DNA of 64,000 nucleotides from JACKAF01 sp041391485 (GTDB taxonomy: Bacteria > Bdellovibrionota > FAC87 > UBA2466 > JACKAF01): contig JAWKNY010000004.1 of assembly GCA_041391485.1 (NCBI GenBank), forward strand, positions 62,001 through 126,000, read 5' to 3'. Under the pieces are notes generated by a model. That model had not been told where the DNA came from. It made no database searches and worked only from the letters and a program-made list of their open reading frames with translations. This document shows, one piece after another, positions 47,126-55,957 of the stretch. A program made the translations under genes and the position numbers. Each line of letters begins with the position of its first letter. The first letter of the stretch is position 1.

Positions 47126-48131
47126 AGCGCGGTGACGCTCTCCAGTACCTGAGTTCTTGAAGTAAGTAGACGACAAAAAGTAGTGCGGTCGCGATTAAGG
47201 CGATCCAGAAATACAGCTCTTCCGTTCGGCTTTTGGGAGTCACTTTCACCTTGGATTTTTCGAGCTGATCAATCTCCGACAGAATGGAGGCGAGGGAGCC
47301 TTCATCTTTGGCCATGTAGGATTTGGCCCCCGTGAGACCGGCGATTTCCTCCAGAAGCTCCGGATTCAAATACGACGGAATATGAGTCAATAAATGCGTA
47401 CGATTCCCCATGATGTCATAAGCGTAGATAGGAACCAGCACGCGGGAGTTCTTGCCGATGCCGATTGCGTAAATTCGAATGCCTTCTTCCTTGGCCAAGT
47501 TGGAAGCCGTAATGGGATTGATGGCGCCGACGTTGCTATCGCCGTCAGTGATCAATACGATAACTTTGCTCTTTGCCTTGGAGCCACGCAAACGCCCCAC
47601 CGCATTCGTGAGGGCCATGCCGATGGCGGTGCCCTGTTTGAGTTCTCGTAATTCGACCTCCTCGAGCTGCTGCTTGAGGAAATCATAGTCGCGGGTGAGG
47701 GGACACTTGGTTACGGCCTCGCCGCCAAAAGTCACGAGCCCAATGCGATCGGTATCCCGCTTTTCGATGAAGTCTCGGATGACCTGCTTCGCGACAACGA
47801 TGCGATTGGGTTTGAAGTCCGTGGCGTCCATGCTTTCGGACACGTCCAGTGTGAGCACGATGTCGATGCCTTCGGCCCATTTCTCGGCCCACAGGTGACG
47901 CTTGGCCGGCCGCGCGATGCTGAAAACCAGAAGGAGTAGCGCCAGAACCGTCGCTCCGAACAAAGCGCGGTGCACATACTTCGCGTGGCGAGTCGTGCGG
48001 CGTTGGATGGCTAGCGAAGAAAAGGGGAGAATGAGTTTCCCGGTCGTCGAGCGTTTTTTGAAAGCAAAATACAACGCCAGGCCGATGGGGACGGTGAGCA
48101 GCAGCAGCGCGAATGGGGTGATTAAATACAT
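47100..48131 (-). CDS. batA: BatA-like von Willebrand factor A membrane protein
   Basis: 343 aa from ATG 48131; the frame is open further to 48260 but that part has no signal or span and overlaps the upstream gene. Two N-terminal spans (YLITPFALLLLTVPIGLALY; FGATVLALLLLVFSIARPA), VWA domain with intact MIDAS (DVSESM, TxxTD-like ITDGDSNVG) and a final C-terminal span (LYFWIALIATALLFVVYLL). Arranged before BatB/C as in classic bat operons. VWA MIDAS binds divalent metal and protein ligands in the periplasm. Confidence 0.86.
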   Translation of the reverse strand: MYLITPFALLLLTVPIGLALYFAFKKRSTTGKLILPFSSLAIQRRTTRHAKYVHRALFGATVLALLLLVFSIARPAKRHLWAEKWAEGIDIVLTLDVSESMDATDFKPNRIVVAKQVIRDFIEKRDTDRIGLVTFGGEAVTKCPLTRDYDFLKQQLEEVELRELKQGTAIGMALTNAVGRLRGSKAKSKVIVLITDGDSNVGAINPITASNLAKEEGIRIYAIGIGKNSRVLVPIYAYDIMGNRTHLLTHIPSYLNPELLEEIAGLTGAKSYMAKDEGSLASILSEIDQLEKSKVKVTPKSRTEELYFWIALIATALLFVVYLLQELRYWRASPRYATSISKP

Positions 48132-48249
48132 GAAGGGTTCGCTCCACAGTTTGCAAACAGTCTGACGCCATGTCGTAGGGGACGTGTGACTCGTGCGCAA
48201 ATTTAACGGCGTCACATTTATTGAAAAGCGCCACCATTTCCGGCGCGCC

Positions 48250-49043
48250 TCACATTTCAAACCGGTTGGTGAATTCTTTGGTCGTGAGCGTGCGAACCGG
48301 GTAGTCGAGCTTGCGGGCGTAGTAGTTGCGAACGATCGCCGTCAGCCCGTCGACCAGGCGGGGATCCGCTGGGTGGGCTTCCATGTGCTTTTTGAACTCA
48401 AGCAGGTGGCGGCGGGACCAGTCCGCGTCCGCTTCGCGCGGCTCAGGCGTAGCAGGTGCCGCTGCGATCACGACACGCTTTTTCTTCGGGAAGTACTTTT
48501 TGATGAGCCGGTAGAGGATCGGGGTAAGGACAGCGGTCAAAGAAGAATTGCCAGCAGGGGCAAAAAGAGCCACTTCGGCCAAACCCAAGGAATCTCGGCC
48601 TCATCAAAGCCTTCGCGCAGTTCGTTGTCGTTTTCGTCGCGGGTGGAGACCACCTTGAAGGCTTGGTTCTCGGTTGAGAAGCTGCTGCCGTGAAATGAAA
48701 ATTCCAGGGGAGGCAGCGAGTACTCGCCGTTGTCATAGGCAGTGAAGGCGTAGGTCCATACCGCCAGTTCACCTTCCATTCGGCGATCCTGGGAGAGTAG
48801 GGTAAGTCCTTTTTGCGCTTGGAGAAGGCTTTCGTTGACGTGAATAGAGTCCACGTCGTTGTCGAAGTCTTTGAGCACACGGGTGTCCAGGCGGATCTCA
48901 AGTACTGTGCGCTGTCCGGGCTCGACTTGCGGGGGTGTCAACGTGTACTGAAGCGCAGGCGCTTCGGCACGAACGCTAGAGACGAGCAGGACCGCGGCGC
49001 CTAAAGAAATGAACCAGTCTTTGCAGGTAGTCATCCTGAACAC
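48250..49043 (-). CDS. Bat-operon membrane protein (DUF4381-like), one frameshift
   Basis: About 264 aa. Signal peptide (CKDWFISLGAAVLLVSSVRA), a beta-sandwich (QYTLTPPQVEPGQRTVLEIR, VWTYAFTAYDNGEYSLPPLE), then a membrane span (WLFLPLLAILL) where the frame breaks at the A run 48539-48541; the other frame continues TAVLTPILYRLIKKYFPKKK and a helical cytoplasmic tail (LLEFKKHMEAHPADPRLVDG). The layout, an N-terminal BatD-like domain, one span and a short cytoplasmic tail, fits the small protein usually lying between DUF58 and batA. Not assigned beyond that. Confidence 0.7.
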
Positions 49044-49896
49044 TTAGGCAGAAGTAATCGGATTTGCACTTCCGGCTTAAGTCCTCAATTTGATGTTGGT
49101 GCACAATGGCTCGTTGCTGCAACTCCTGACGTACGTTTTTGGAGTTCGCATCGAGTAGAAAAAATTCTCCGGTCTCGGGATCACAGACTTCGTAAACGCC
49201 TTTTAACCCGACTCCGCGTTCGGCATCGTCTACACAGTGGAGTAGAACCAGCTCGTGGCGTTGAGCCAGCATGCTGGCTCGGTGCTGAAGTCGGGAACAA
49301 GAAAATCTGAGAGTACGATCACGATGGATCGATTCTTTAATACGTTTTGCTGCCGTACATCAAGGCCGGCCGGAGGTCACTCGGTTCCCCCTGCAAAGGC
49401 TGCTGGAGGAGTGTGATCATGCCGTGCAGGACGTGGTTCTGCGTGTCGCGCGGGGGAGATAGAACACGGGGCTTTTATTGAAAAAGAGCATCCCCACGTT
49501 GTCCTTGGACTTTACGGCGGCGAGCCCCAGAAGGGCCAGAAGCTCCGCGTACATGTCGATCTTTCTTTTCTGTACGGATCCAAAGAGCGAAGAGCCACTG
49601 ACGTCGACGAGAATTAAGACATTCAGCTCGCGGTCTTCTTCATAGAGCTTGATGGTGGGGTGCTTGGTCCGGGCAGTCACCGTCCAGCTCATGTGGCGGA
49701 TGTCGTCACCGGGCTCGTAGCGACGGAACTCCTTGAACTGCATGCCACTGCCGTGAAAGGCGCTTCGGTAGTCACCGGACAAAAGGGTAGAGACGGATCG
49801 GCGCGCGACGAGCTGCAACTGGGCCACTTGGTCCAGAATTTCCTGGGGGATAGTCAAGGGCTCCCGAGTGTTTTTAGGGAACGGCGACGGCTTCAA
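48976..49896 (-). CDS. DUF58 family protein, three frame breaks
   Basis: About 307 aa. The DUF58 signature is clear: ARRSVSTLLSGDYRSAFHGSG, FKEFRRYEPGDDIRHMSW, and a degenerate VWA-type core NVLILVDVSGSS. Breaks at the G run 49452-49456 (corrected PPRDTQNHVLHGMITLL), near 49356-49375 and near 49270-49282 leave the middle of the gene scrambled, but the C-terminus MLAQRHELVLLHCVDD and the typical end LQRLVHFFRRRG are intact. DUF58 proteins are partners of MoxR ATPases. It overlaps the moxR end by 23 bases and its own end overlaps the next gene. Confidence 0.82.
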
Positions 49897-50916
49897 GAAG
49901 CCGGCCGATCACATCGTCCGTATTGATGTTCTTCGCTTCCGCTTCGAACGTCAGGATGAGGCGATGACGAAGGACCTCGCGGGCAACGTATTTCACGTCG
50001 TCAGGAGTGACGAAGTGTCGTTTTTCCATGAGGGCTTGGGCACGAGCGGCCCAACTGAGAAATAGAGTAGCGCGCGGGGAACCGCCTACCGAGGATATTG
50101 CGGCGGATCTCGGCGACAGCGTCTGCTGAAGCCTCCTCAGGACCTAGCGTGTGGTTTTTACGTGTCGCCACCACCAGCCGGAGGATGTATTCCTTGATAC
50201 GCTCATCGACGTAAATGCTATCCAAAAGCTTGCGGGCTTTGAGAACATCGTCGGTAGAAATCTTTGCCTGAGTCTTAGGAGGCGTTCCACTGGACATAAA
50301 GCTCCAGAATGACTCGTTCCTCATCACGCGACGGGTAATCGACCTTTACCTTGAACATGAAACGATCGAGCTGCGCCTCGGGAAGATTGTAGGTGCCTTC
50401 CTGCTCGATGGGATTCATGGTCGCCATGACGAGAAAGGGCTGCGGGAGGGCGTAGGTGGTGTTACCAATCGTGACTTGCTTTTCTGCCATCGCCTCTAAA
50501 AGTGCGCTTTGCACTTTTGCTGGAGCCCGGTTAATTTCGTCCGCGAGAATGATATTGGCGAAGATAGGGCCCTTCTTGGGAGTAAACTCTTGAGTCTTTT
50601 CGTTGTAGATAAGCGTACCGATAATGTCGGTAGGCAAAAGATCCGGTGTAAACTGAATGCGCTGAAAATGCGTGTCGAGCACTTCAGCAAGCGTTCGCAC
50701 GGTGAGGGTTTTTGCAAGTCCCGGAAGGCCTTCCAACAGGATGTGGCCGCCGGTCACAAGGCCCATCACGAGCGAGCGGTTCATGTGTTCTTGGCCGACG
50801 ACGACCCGGCTCATCTCATTGAGAATGCGCTCAAGAGTGGAGGCACATTCCTGAATGGCGTCGGTATCGACCGGGGCCGCGTTGGAAGCGGTTTCTTTTC
50901 TGCGTTCTTGATTCAT
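49874..50916 (-). CDS. MoxR-family AAA+ ATPase, two frame breaks
   Basis: About 347 aa, first gene of the Bat operon. Walker A is GLPGLAKT (in place of GxxGxGKT), Walker B ILADEINRAP, and the MoxR block MATMNPIEQEGTYNLPEAQL. Breaks near 50295-50303 and 50081-50091 shift the frame; the third frame supplies SPRATLFLSWAARAQAL and the end VIGRLLEAVAVP. MoxR ATPases are thought to act as chaperones that load metal or assemble VWA-domain complexes, which matches the DUF58 and Bat genes after it. ATG at 50916; divergent from the ferredoxin gene. Confidence 0.88.
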
Positions 50917-50995
50917 AAGCTTTTTTTCGGGAAGGAAATCTTTAGGTTAGCCGGAAAAGGCTCTATCATTTAATTATAACGGAAAAGGGGGCTCG

Positions 50996-51283
50996 ATGCC
51001 CATTGTTACCTTTTTACCGTCCGGGAAAAAAGTGAACGTCCCGAACGGAACAACCTTATTTGAAGCGGCGCAGCAGGCGGGGATGCCCATTGCGTCATCG
51101 TGTAGCGCCAACTTCGTTTGTGGGCGGTGCAACGTGCAGGTTGTTGTGGGGCGTCATAATCTTTCGGACCAAGAACAGCCCGAAAAAGCACTGCTTAACC
51201 GCGAGAAGCAGCCCCCCACCGATCGAATCAGTTGCCAAACACGCGTACTGGGAAATTGCAGCATCACCACCCGCTATTGGTAG
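50996..51283 (+). CDS. 2Fe-2S ferredoxin
   Basis: 95 aa with the beta-grasp ferredoxin pattern. The four cluster ligands are Cys36, Cys42, Cys45 (SSCSANFVCGRC) and Cys80 (ISCQTRVLG). The first 20 residues (VTFLPSGKKVNVPNGTTLFE) are the usual N-terminal strands. Spacing C-x5-C-x2-C-x34-C fits plant/vertebrate-type ferredoxins. Electron partner unknown; an iron-rich cytoplasmic carrier for reductases. A GGAAAAGGGGG box precedes the ATG. Confidence 0.88.
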   Translation: MPIVTFLPSGKKVNVPNGTTLFEAAQQAGMPIASSCSANFVCGRCNVQVVVGRHNLSDQEQPEKALLNREKQPPTDRISCQTRVLGNCSITTRYW

Positions 51284-51389
51284 CCGGATCATTTGCTAAC
51301 GAAAACCCGTACACAAAACATCGGATTTCTCTGACCTCCTGTAATCTGAAATTGTCAGCTCCAATCGTTTCTTAATCACCGGAGAAAAT

Positions 51390-52955
51390 ATGCGTCCGCT
51401 AATCGTATCAATGCTGTTGATGTGCACGTGTGTGTTTGGAACCGAACGGTTGATCAATGGTCAGCCGGTAGCGTCCGGGACTTATAAAGAGGTGGTCTGG
51501 ATCACGAGCAGCAGCTCCGGGTGTACGGCGACAGTCGTGGGGCCGCGCACCATCGTCACAGCGTCTCACTGCGCGAGCACCGGAACCACGGTAAAGTTCA
51601 ACGTGAACGGCACCCAGTACAACGCGCGCATCACGCGCAACCCTCAATATAATAACTCCACGGTCGCGTACGATGTGGCCCTTGGTTACGTCGACAAAGA
51701 AGTGACGGGAGTCGAGTTTGCCACACTCGGGGTGAAAGGGATCTCGCAGGGAATGGGGATTACGCTCTTGGGCTACGGCTGCACCCGACCCAATGGTGGC
51801 GTGGATGGAACTTTGCGCATTGGGGAGTCGGTGATCATTTCCACCGACAGCAATCGTTTTGGCCATCGAAAATCCGGTGGGGCGACGCTTTGCCCTGGGG
51901 ACTCAGGGGGGCCGGCCTTTGTATTTGACGGCGACAAACGCTATTTGGTGGGAATCAACTCAACGGTTACTACGGATTATGTGACCAGTTACGACGCCCG
52001 CACCGAAATCAGTCAGCAAAAAGGTTTTTTTGAGGATTTTGCTCGTACCAATAATGTGGAGATCTGCGGCGTTAATAAGGACTGCTTCAAGGCGGTCGCC
52101 GCGCCGCCGACTTGCACTTTGGCTGCCCAACCTTCGACGATCCAGTTGGGAGAGTCGCTGACTTTTGAGCTGCGTACTGAAGGCGAAGTGATCAGCGCGA
52201 AGATTGGTGAAACCAGTGTGAACTTTCCCAATGGAACGCTCACCGCGACCCCTTCACAGGCGGGTAATTTTACTCAGACAGCGTCGGTCATTGGACCCGG
52301 AGGATCAGCTAACTGCAGAGCGAGTTACGAAGTGAAGGGCCCGCCGCCTCAAAACGCGCCCTCCTGCACCTTAACCGCAGCCCCGAATCCGGTGGGACTG
52401 GGTCAATCGGTGACCCTTTCTTTGGCGATTCAAGGCAATGCCACACACGCGGCGATTGATGGGGAGAGCGTGAATCTTTCTAACCCGAGTGTGACGCGCA
52501 CACCGATGCAAACCGGCCAGCACCTGAGCAGTGGTTATGTGATGGGGCCAGGCGGAAGCGGGGAGTGTAGGACCAACTTTGCCGTCGAGGATAAACCGAG
52601 CCAGACTTTGCCTGGCCATACTGTTGTGCCTGGACAGTGTGGGAACAATACGAACGGCAGCTCGGTACGCGAAGTGTGTCTGGCGGTGTTGAAGAAGGTG
52701 ACGGTGAATGTGCGCAACGTGAGTGAAGCGCTACTCATCCGCTACCAAGATGGGGGAGAGGAAGTCATGCCCGTTCTCAGTCGCTACCAGGACAATGGGC
52801 AGACGCATTTGTCTCTCTACGCGAACAGCACCTACAAACAGAATCAGTATTGGGTGCTCGACGCGCGCGACGCGATCGTGCAGGAACAAGGTGGCCAAAC
52901 CAAGGCCATCTCCGGCACCACTATCCGTGGCATCCAATTCGACGCCCGCTTTTAG
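51390..52955 (+). CDS. secreted trypsin-like serine protease with two Ig-like repeats
   Basis: 521 aa. Signal peptide, then trypsin-type domain: ERLINGQPV start, catalytic His60 (TASHC), Asp95 (YDVALGYV) and Ser172 (GDSGGP). After a linker, two ~80 residue repeats begin PTCTLAAQP and PSCTLTAAP and end GPGGSANCRASY and GPGGSGECRTNF, each held by a Cys pair, probably Ig/PKD-like. A final ~120 residue domain (VREVCLAVLKKVTVNVR) follows. Such a multi-domain secreted protease fits a predatory or scavenging life style (inference). The stop (TAG 52953-52955) lies at the edge of the RAYT element's left inverted repeat. Confidence 0.85.
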   Translation: MRPLIVSMLLMCTCVFGTERLINGQPVASGTYKEVVWITSSSSGCTATVVGPRTIVTASHCASTGTTVKFNVNGTQYNARITRNPQYNNSTVAYDVALGYVDKEVTGVEFATLGVKGISQGMGITLLGYGCTRPNGGVDGTLRIGESVIISTDSNRFGHRKSGGATLCPGDSGGPAFVFDGDKRYLVGINSTVTTDYVTSYDARTEISQQKGFFEDFARTNNVEICGVNKDCFKAVAAPPTCTLAAQPSTIQLGESLTFELRTEGEVISAKIGETSVNFPNGTLTATPSQAGNFTQTASVIGPGGSANCRASYEVKGPPPQNAPSCTLTAAPNPVGLGQSVTLSLAIQGNATHAAIDGESVNLSNPSVTRTPMQTGQHLSSGYVMGPGGSGECRTNFAVEDKPSQTLPGHTVVPGQCGNNTNGSSVREVCLAVLKKVTVNVRNVSEALLIRYQDGGEEVMPVLSRYQDNGQTHLSLYANSTYKQNQYWVLDARDAIVQEQGGQTKAISGTTIRGIQFDARF

Positions 52956-53632
52956 GTACCACGTTCCTTTTTTGACAAGGCTGTGGATAACAATAGGGGC
53001 GTTGCCGTGTGGTGCTCGTAGCGACTGTTTCCAAATCGCATGACGTGCTTCCGTAAGGCGCGACGAATGAGGTCTTTTTGCCCATCCGCGTAGCTCTGAT
53101 CCAGCCAATCGGCTCGTTCCCCTAAATTGTGGGGGATGGTGCAAAAGTAACGGTGTTGGTAGTCGTGCAGTGGGAAAATCGGGCTTTCGTACTTCGTTAG
53201 ATATCTGTAGGTACCGAAAGGAAAGTCCCCGACGCTACGACAGATGCCGGCCTCAAGCGGGTTTCGGTAAACGTATTTATAAGCGTGCGAGAAATAGACG
53301 GCGTTATCGATCAGAGACCAGTAGTACCGCCCTCCGAACACATGGTTGATCCGACCGGCTTTCTTCCCAATAGACCGGGAAACCTCCCTGACTAAATAGT
53401 TCATGATCCTATCCAAGTTGGCGAAAGGTGTAGTGAGCAGCAAGTGGTAATGGTTGTTCATGAGCACAAAGGCAATCACTTGGGCGCCATACTCTACGCT
53501 TACCATCAGGAGTTTTTCGCAAAAGATATCCCAAACTTCCGGCATGGGGAGGTAAAACCACTCCTTGTTATTGGAGCGTCCCGAGACGTGGTAGGGAAGG
53601 TCGTCGGATCGGATGATGGCTTTTCGTGGCAT
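52952..53632 (-). CDS. REP-associated tyrosine transposase (RAYT, Y1_Tnp)
   Basis: 226 aa from ATG 53632 (MPRKAIIRSDDLPYHVSGRSN, the usual RAYT beginning); the frame extends further to 53686 without support. Contains the HUH signature in LMNNHYHLLL and a GGRYYWSLIDNAVYFSHAYKY region with the catalytic Tyr candidates, then YVYRNPLEAG, a RAYT hallmark. Single-strand DNA transposase of the IS200/IS605-related HUH class, thought to spread REP palindromes. Its last codons (KKERGT) are encoded in the left inverted repeat. Confidence 0.88.
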   Translation of the reverse strand: MPRKAIIRSDDLPYHVSGRSNNKEWFYLPMPEVWDIFCEKLLMVSVEYGAQVIAFVLMNNHYHLLLTTPFANLDRIMNYLVREVSRSIGKKAGRINHVFGGRYYWSLIDNAVYFSHAYKYVYRNPLEAGICRSVGDFPFGTYRYLTKYESPIFPLHDYQHRYFCTIPHNLGERADWLDQSYADGQKDLIRRALRKHVMRFGNSRYEHHTATPLLLSTALSKKERGT

Positions 53633-53705
53633 GCTTTCCGGTGAAGCAAGCTTCATTCCAAGGAAAACAATCCACAGGGATGTCAAAAAAGGAACGTGGT
53701 ACCTA
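52953..53705. mobile_element. RAYT-type element with 25-bp inverted repeats
   Basis: The ends are near-perfect inverted repeats: TAGGTACCACGTTCC... at 52953-52977 and its exact complement at 53681-53705. An additional weaker match (CTGTGGAT) lies just inside each end. One RAYT transposase gene fills the interior. The left end supplies the stop of the upstream protease gene and the right end the stop of lysS, so both neighbours finish exactly at the boundaries. Whether the whole unit moves or the ends are REP palindromes processed by the protein cannot be told here. Confidence 0.65.
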
Positions 53706-55280
53706 TTCGCGGCGCATGAGGGGGAAGAAGAGGACGTCGCGGATCGAGTGCTGGTTGGTGAACAGCATGACTAAGCGATCGATGCCGATTCCCAAACCTC
53801 CGGTGGGCGGCAAGCCCTGGCAAATGGATTCCATGAACTCCTCGTCCATGGGGTGGGCCTCTGCATCGCCCTTTGAAAGGAGCTCCGCCTGACCCTCCAA
53901 AAGCTTCCGCTGCAAGATGGGATCATTGAGCTCGGAATAGGCGTTGCTGAATTCTTTACCGACGATAAAGGACTCAAAACGTTCCACCAGACCTTCTGCC
54001 GCCAGCTTGGGATCGCGGTGCGGTTTGCAAAGCGGTGTGGTCTCAATCGGGTGATCAATAATGTGGTGGGGCTGGATGAGAGAGTCTTCCACTGTCTCAA
54101 AGAGCGCCGCGATTAAAGAACCTCGGGTCATCTTGGCCGCAGCGCCTTTTTCGGTGTCCGTTTTTTCCACGACCAAGCTCCGGAGTGCGTCGTCAGTGAG
54201 CGCGTCCACGTCACTCCCGCCGTAGGTCTTAATCGCCTCTTTCATCGACAAGCGTTTCCAGGGTGCTTTCAACTCGATCTCAACGGTTTTTCCATCCATC
54301 ACGTAGGGGACAGAAGTTTTTCCGTATAACTCCAACGCGATCTTTTCAAAAAGATTCTCCGTAAAGACCATCACGTCGTTGTAATCCCAATACGCCGCGT
54401 AGCTTTCGATGAGTGTAAATTCGGGGTTATGAGTGCGGTCCACGCCTTCATTGCGAAAGACGCGCCCGATTTCATAAACGCGGTTCATGCCGCCGACGAT
54501 GAGCTTCTTGAGGGGCAGCTCCAAGGAGATGCGTAAAAACATCTCCTGATCCAGCGCGTTCAGGTGTGTGAGGAACGGACGCGCGTTCGCGCCGCCGTAC
54601 TGCGTTTGGAGCACCGGTGTTTCCACCTCGACAAAATCGTGCTCGTCAAAATAGCGACGGACAATACCCAGAATCTGGGAGCGCAATCTAAATGTCGTCG
54701 CTACTTCCGGATTGGAAATGAGATCCAGCCAACGCTTGCGGTAGCGGATCTCTTTATCCGCGAGGCCCGCGTGCTTGTCGGGTAAGGGCAGCAAAGCTTT
54801 GGAGAGAAGGGTGACTTCGTTCGCAAGCACCGTGAGCTCACCAGTATTGGTTCTAAAGACGTGGCCCGAAACACCCACGAAGTCGCCGAGATCGATGCGC
54901 TTCTCAATGAATTTCATCGGCGAAGGGGGTTGTGCCACCTTGGCTTTCTCCGGGTCGTATCCCGCCACATGGCTGATGTCCCGGTTGAACATGACCTGCA
55001 AACGTCCCGTGTGATCCTGCAGGTGTCCGAAGGCGTTTTTTCCCATCGCGCGAAAAAGCACCAGACGACCCGCGATTTTGACGGCAGGGGTCGTCCCCGC
55101 TTTCGCGCCTTCAAAATCACCGGGGTTATTTTCCGCGTAGGTGGAGAGCAAATCTTTGGCGATGTGAGTCGGCTCGTACTTGTGCGGGTAAGGCGCAACG
55201 CCGAGATCTTGGATCTCTTTAAGCTTCGCCGATCGCGTAACAAATTCGTCGTTCGAGTGGTAGTCCGGCGTTTCGCTCAT
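53703..55280 (-). CDS. lysS: lysyl-tRNA synthetase, class II
   Basis: 525 aa. OB-fold anticodon domain (GRLVLFRAMGKNAFGHLQD) then class II motifs: motif 1 around VEVETPVLQT, motif 2 FRNEGVDRTHNPEFTLIESYAAYWD, motif 3 GLGIGIDRLVMLFT near the end (IRDVLFFPLMR). Charges tRNA-Lys with lysine. Residue 1-30 and the length are normal for the family, frame intact. The final codon lies at the inner edge of the RAYT right repeat, so the last residues MRRE could have been set by the insertion. Confidence 0.96.
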   Translation of the reverse strand: MSETPDYHSNDEFVTRSAKLKEIQDLGVAPYPHKYEPTHIAKDLLSTYAENNPGDFEGAKAGTTPAVKIAGRLVLFRAMGKNAFGHLQDHTGRLQVMFNRDISHVAGYDPEKAKVAQPPSPMKFIEKRIDLGDFVGVSGHVFRTNTGELTVLANEVTLLSKALLPLPDKHAGLADKEIRYRKRWLDLISNPEVATTFRLRSQILGIVRRYFDEHDFVEVETPVLQTQYGGANARPFLTHLNALDQEMFLRISLELPLKKLIVGGMNRVYEIGRVFRNEGVDRTHNPEFTLIESYAAYWDYNDVMVFTENLFEKIALELYGKTSVPYVMDGKTVEIELKAPWKRLSMKEAIKTYGGSDVDALTDDALRSLVVEKTDTEKGAAAKMTRGSLIAALFETVEDSLIQPHHIIDHPIETTPLCKPHRDPKLAAEGLVERFESFIVGKEFSNAYSELNDPILQRKLLEGQAELLSKGDAEAHPMDEEFMESICQGLPPTGGLGIGIDRLVMLFTNQHSIRDVLFFPLMRRE

Positions 55281-55384
55281 CGCGGCTCTCCTAGCTATAA
55301 AAGAGCCCGTTTATAGCATGAGTTTTGTGCGATGGACAGGAGCGACGCCTTGTCTTTCATGAATAATTCCATGACAATGGCAGC

Positions 55385-55957
55385 ATGCCGAAATGGGTGT
55401 GGTTAATTTTTTTCGCGTTGTGCGCCTTCTTTGCCTTCAAAATGGCCACGCGTCCCAAAGCCGCGCCGGAAACGACCGAGGCTCCGGCGGAGACCCGACC
55501 GCGCTCGGTCCCGACCGGACGGCGGCGCCAGGCACCGGCCGCGCGTGAACAGCGCCAGCTCCCCGTGGGGAGCCCGCTCGACCAGGGAGACGTGCGGTTG
55601 CGCGAAAAGCCGGCCCCACAGGTCCAGGCGCCCCCGCCGCCGGGCCCAGATCCGGGTTACAGCCCGCCTCCTACCTATAATGACGAACCAGCCTATTCGC
55701 CCGAGTACGATGCACCCCCTCCGCCGCAGACGAGTCCCTTCAACGTGGATTCGCTGCCCCCGCCGCCGGATTTTGTAGAGCCCGATGAAATGGACGGTCC
55801 GCCGCCCATTGAGCCGCCAGAATTTGATCCACCGCCTGACGGATTTGATCCGCCTCCGAATCAACCCACTTTCGAGCCGCCGCCTCAGGATTTTGAAGCG
55901 GGCGATTACGTAGAGCCGCCGGACACGGCTCCGCCTCCCATGGAGGACGATTATTAA
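55385..55957 (+). CDS. membrane-anchored proline-rich protein
   Basis: 190 aa. An N-terminal span (WVWLIFFALCAFFAFKMA) is followed by 165 residues of low complexity rich in Pro, Asp, Glu, Arg (PPPPGPDPGYSPPP; EPPEFDPPPDGFDPPP), disordered and likely spanning part of the periplasm. GC-rich codons give long shadow openings on the other strand. The stop overlaps the LolC/E start by one base (TAATG), so it is coupled to that transporter and may be an accessory or wall-spanning partner; inference. Confidence 0.6.
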   Translation: MPKWVWLIFFALCAFFAFKMATRPKAAPETTEAPAETRPRSVPTGRRRQAPAAREQRQLPVGSPLDQGDVRLREKPAPQVQAPPPPGPDPGYSPPPTYNDEPAYSPEYDAPPPPQTSPFNVDSLPPPPDFVEPDEMDGPPPIEPPEFDPPPDGFDPPPNQPTFEPPPQDFEAGDYVEPPDTAPPPMEDDY

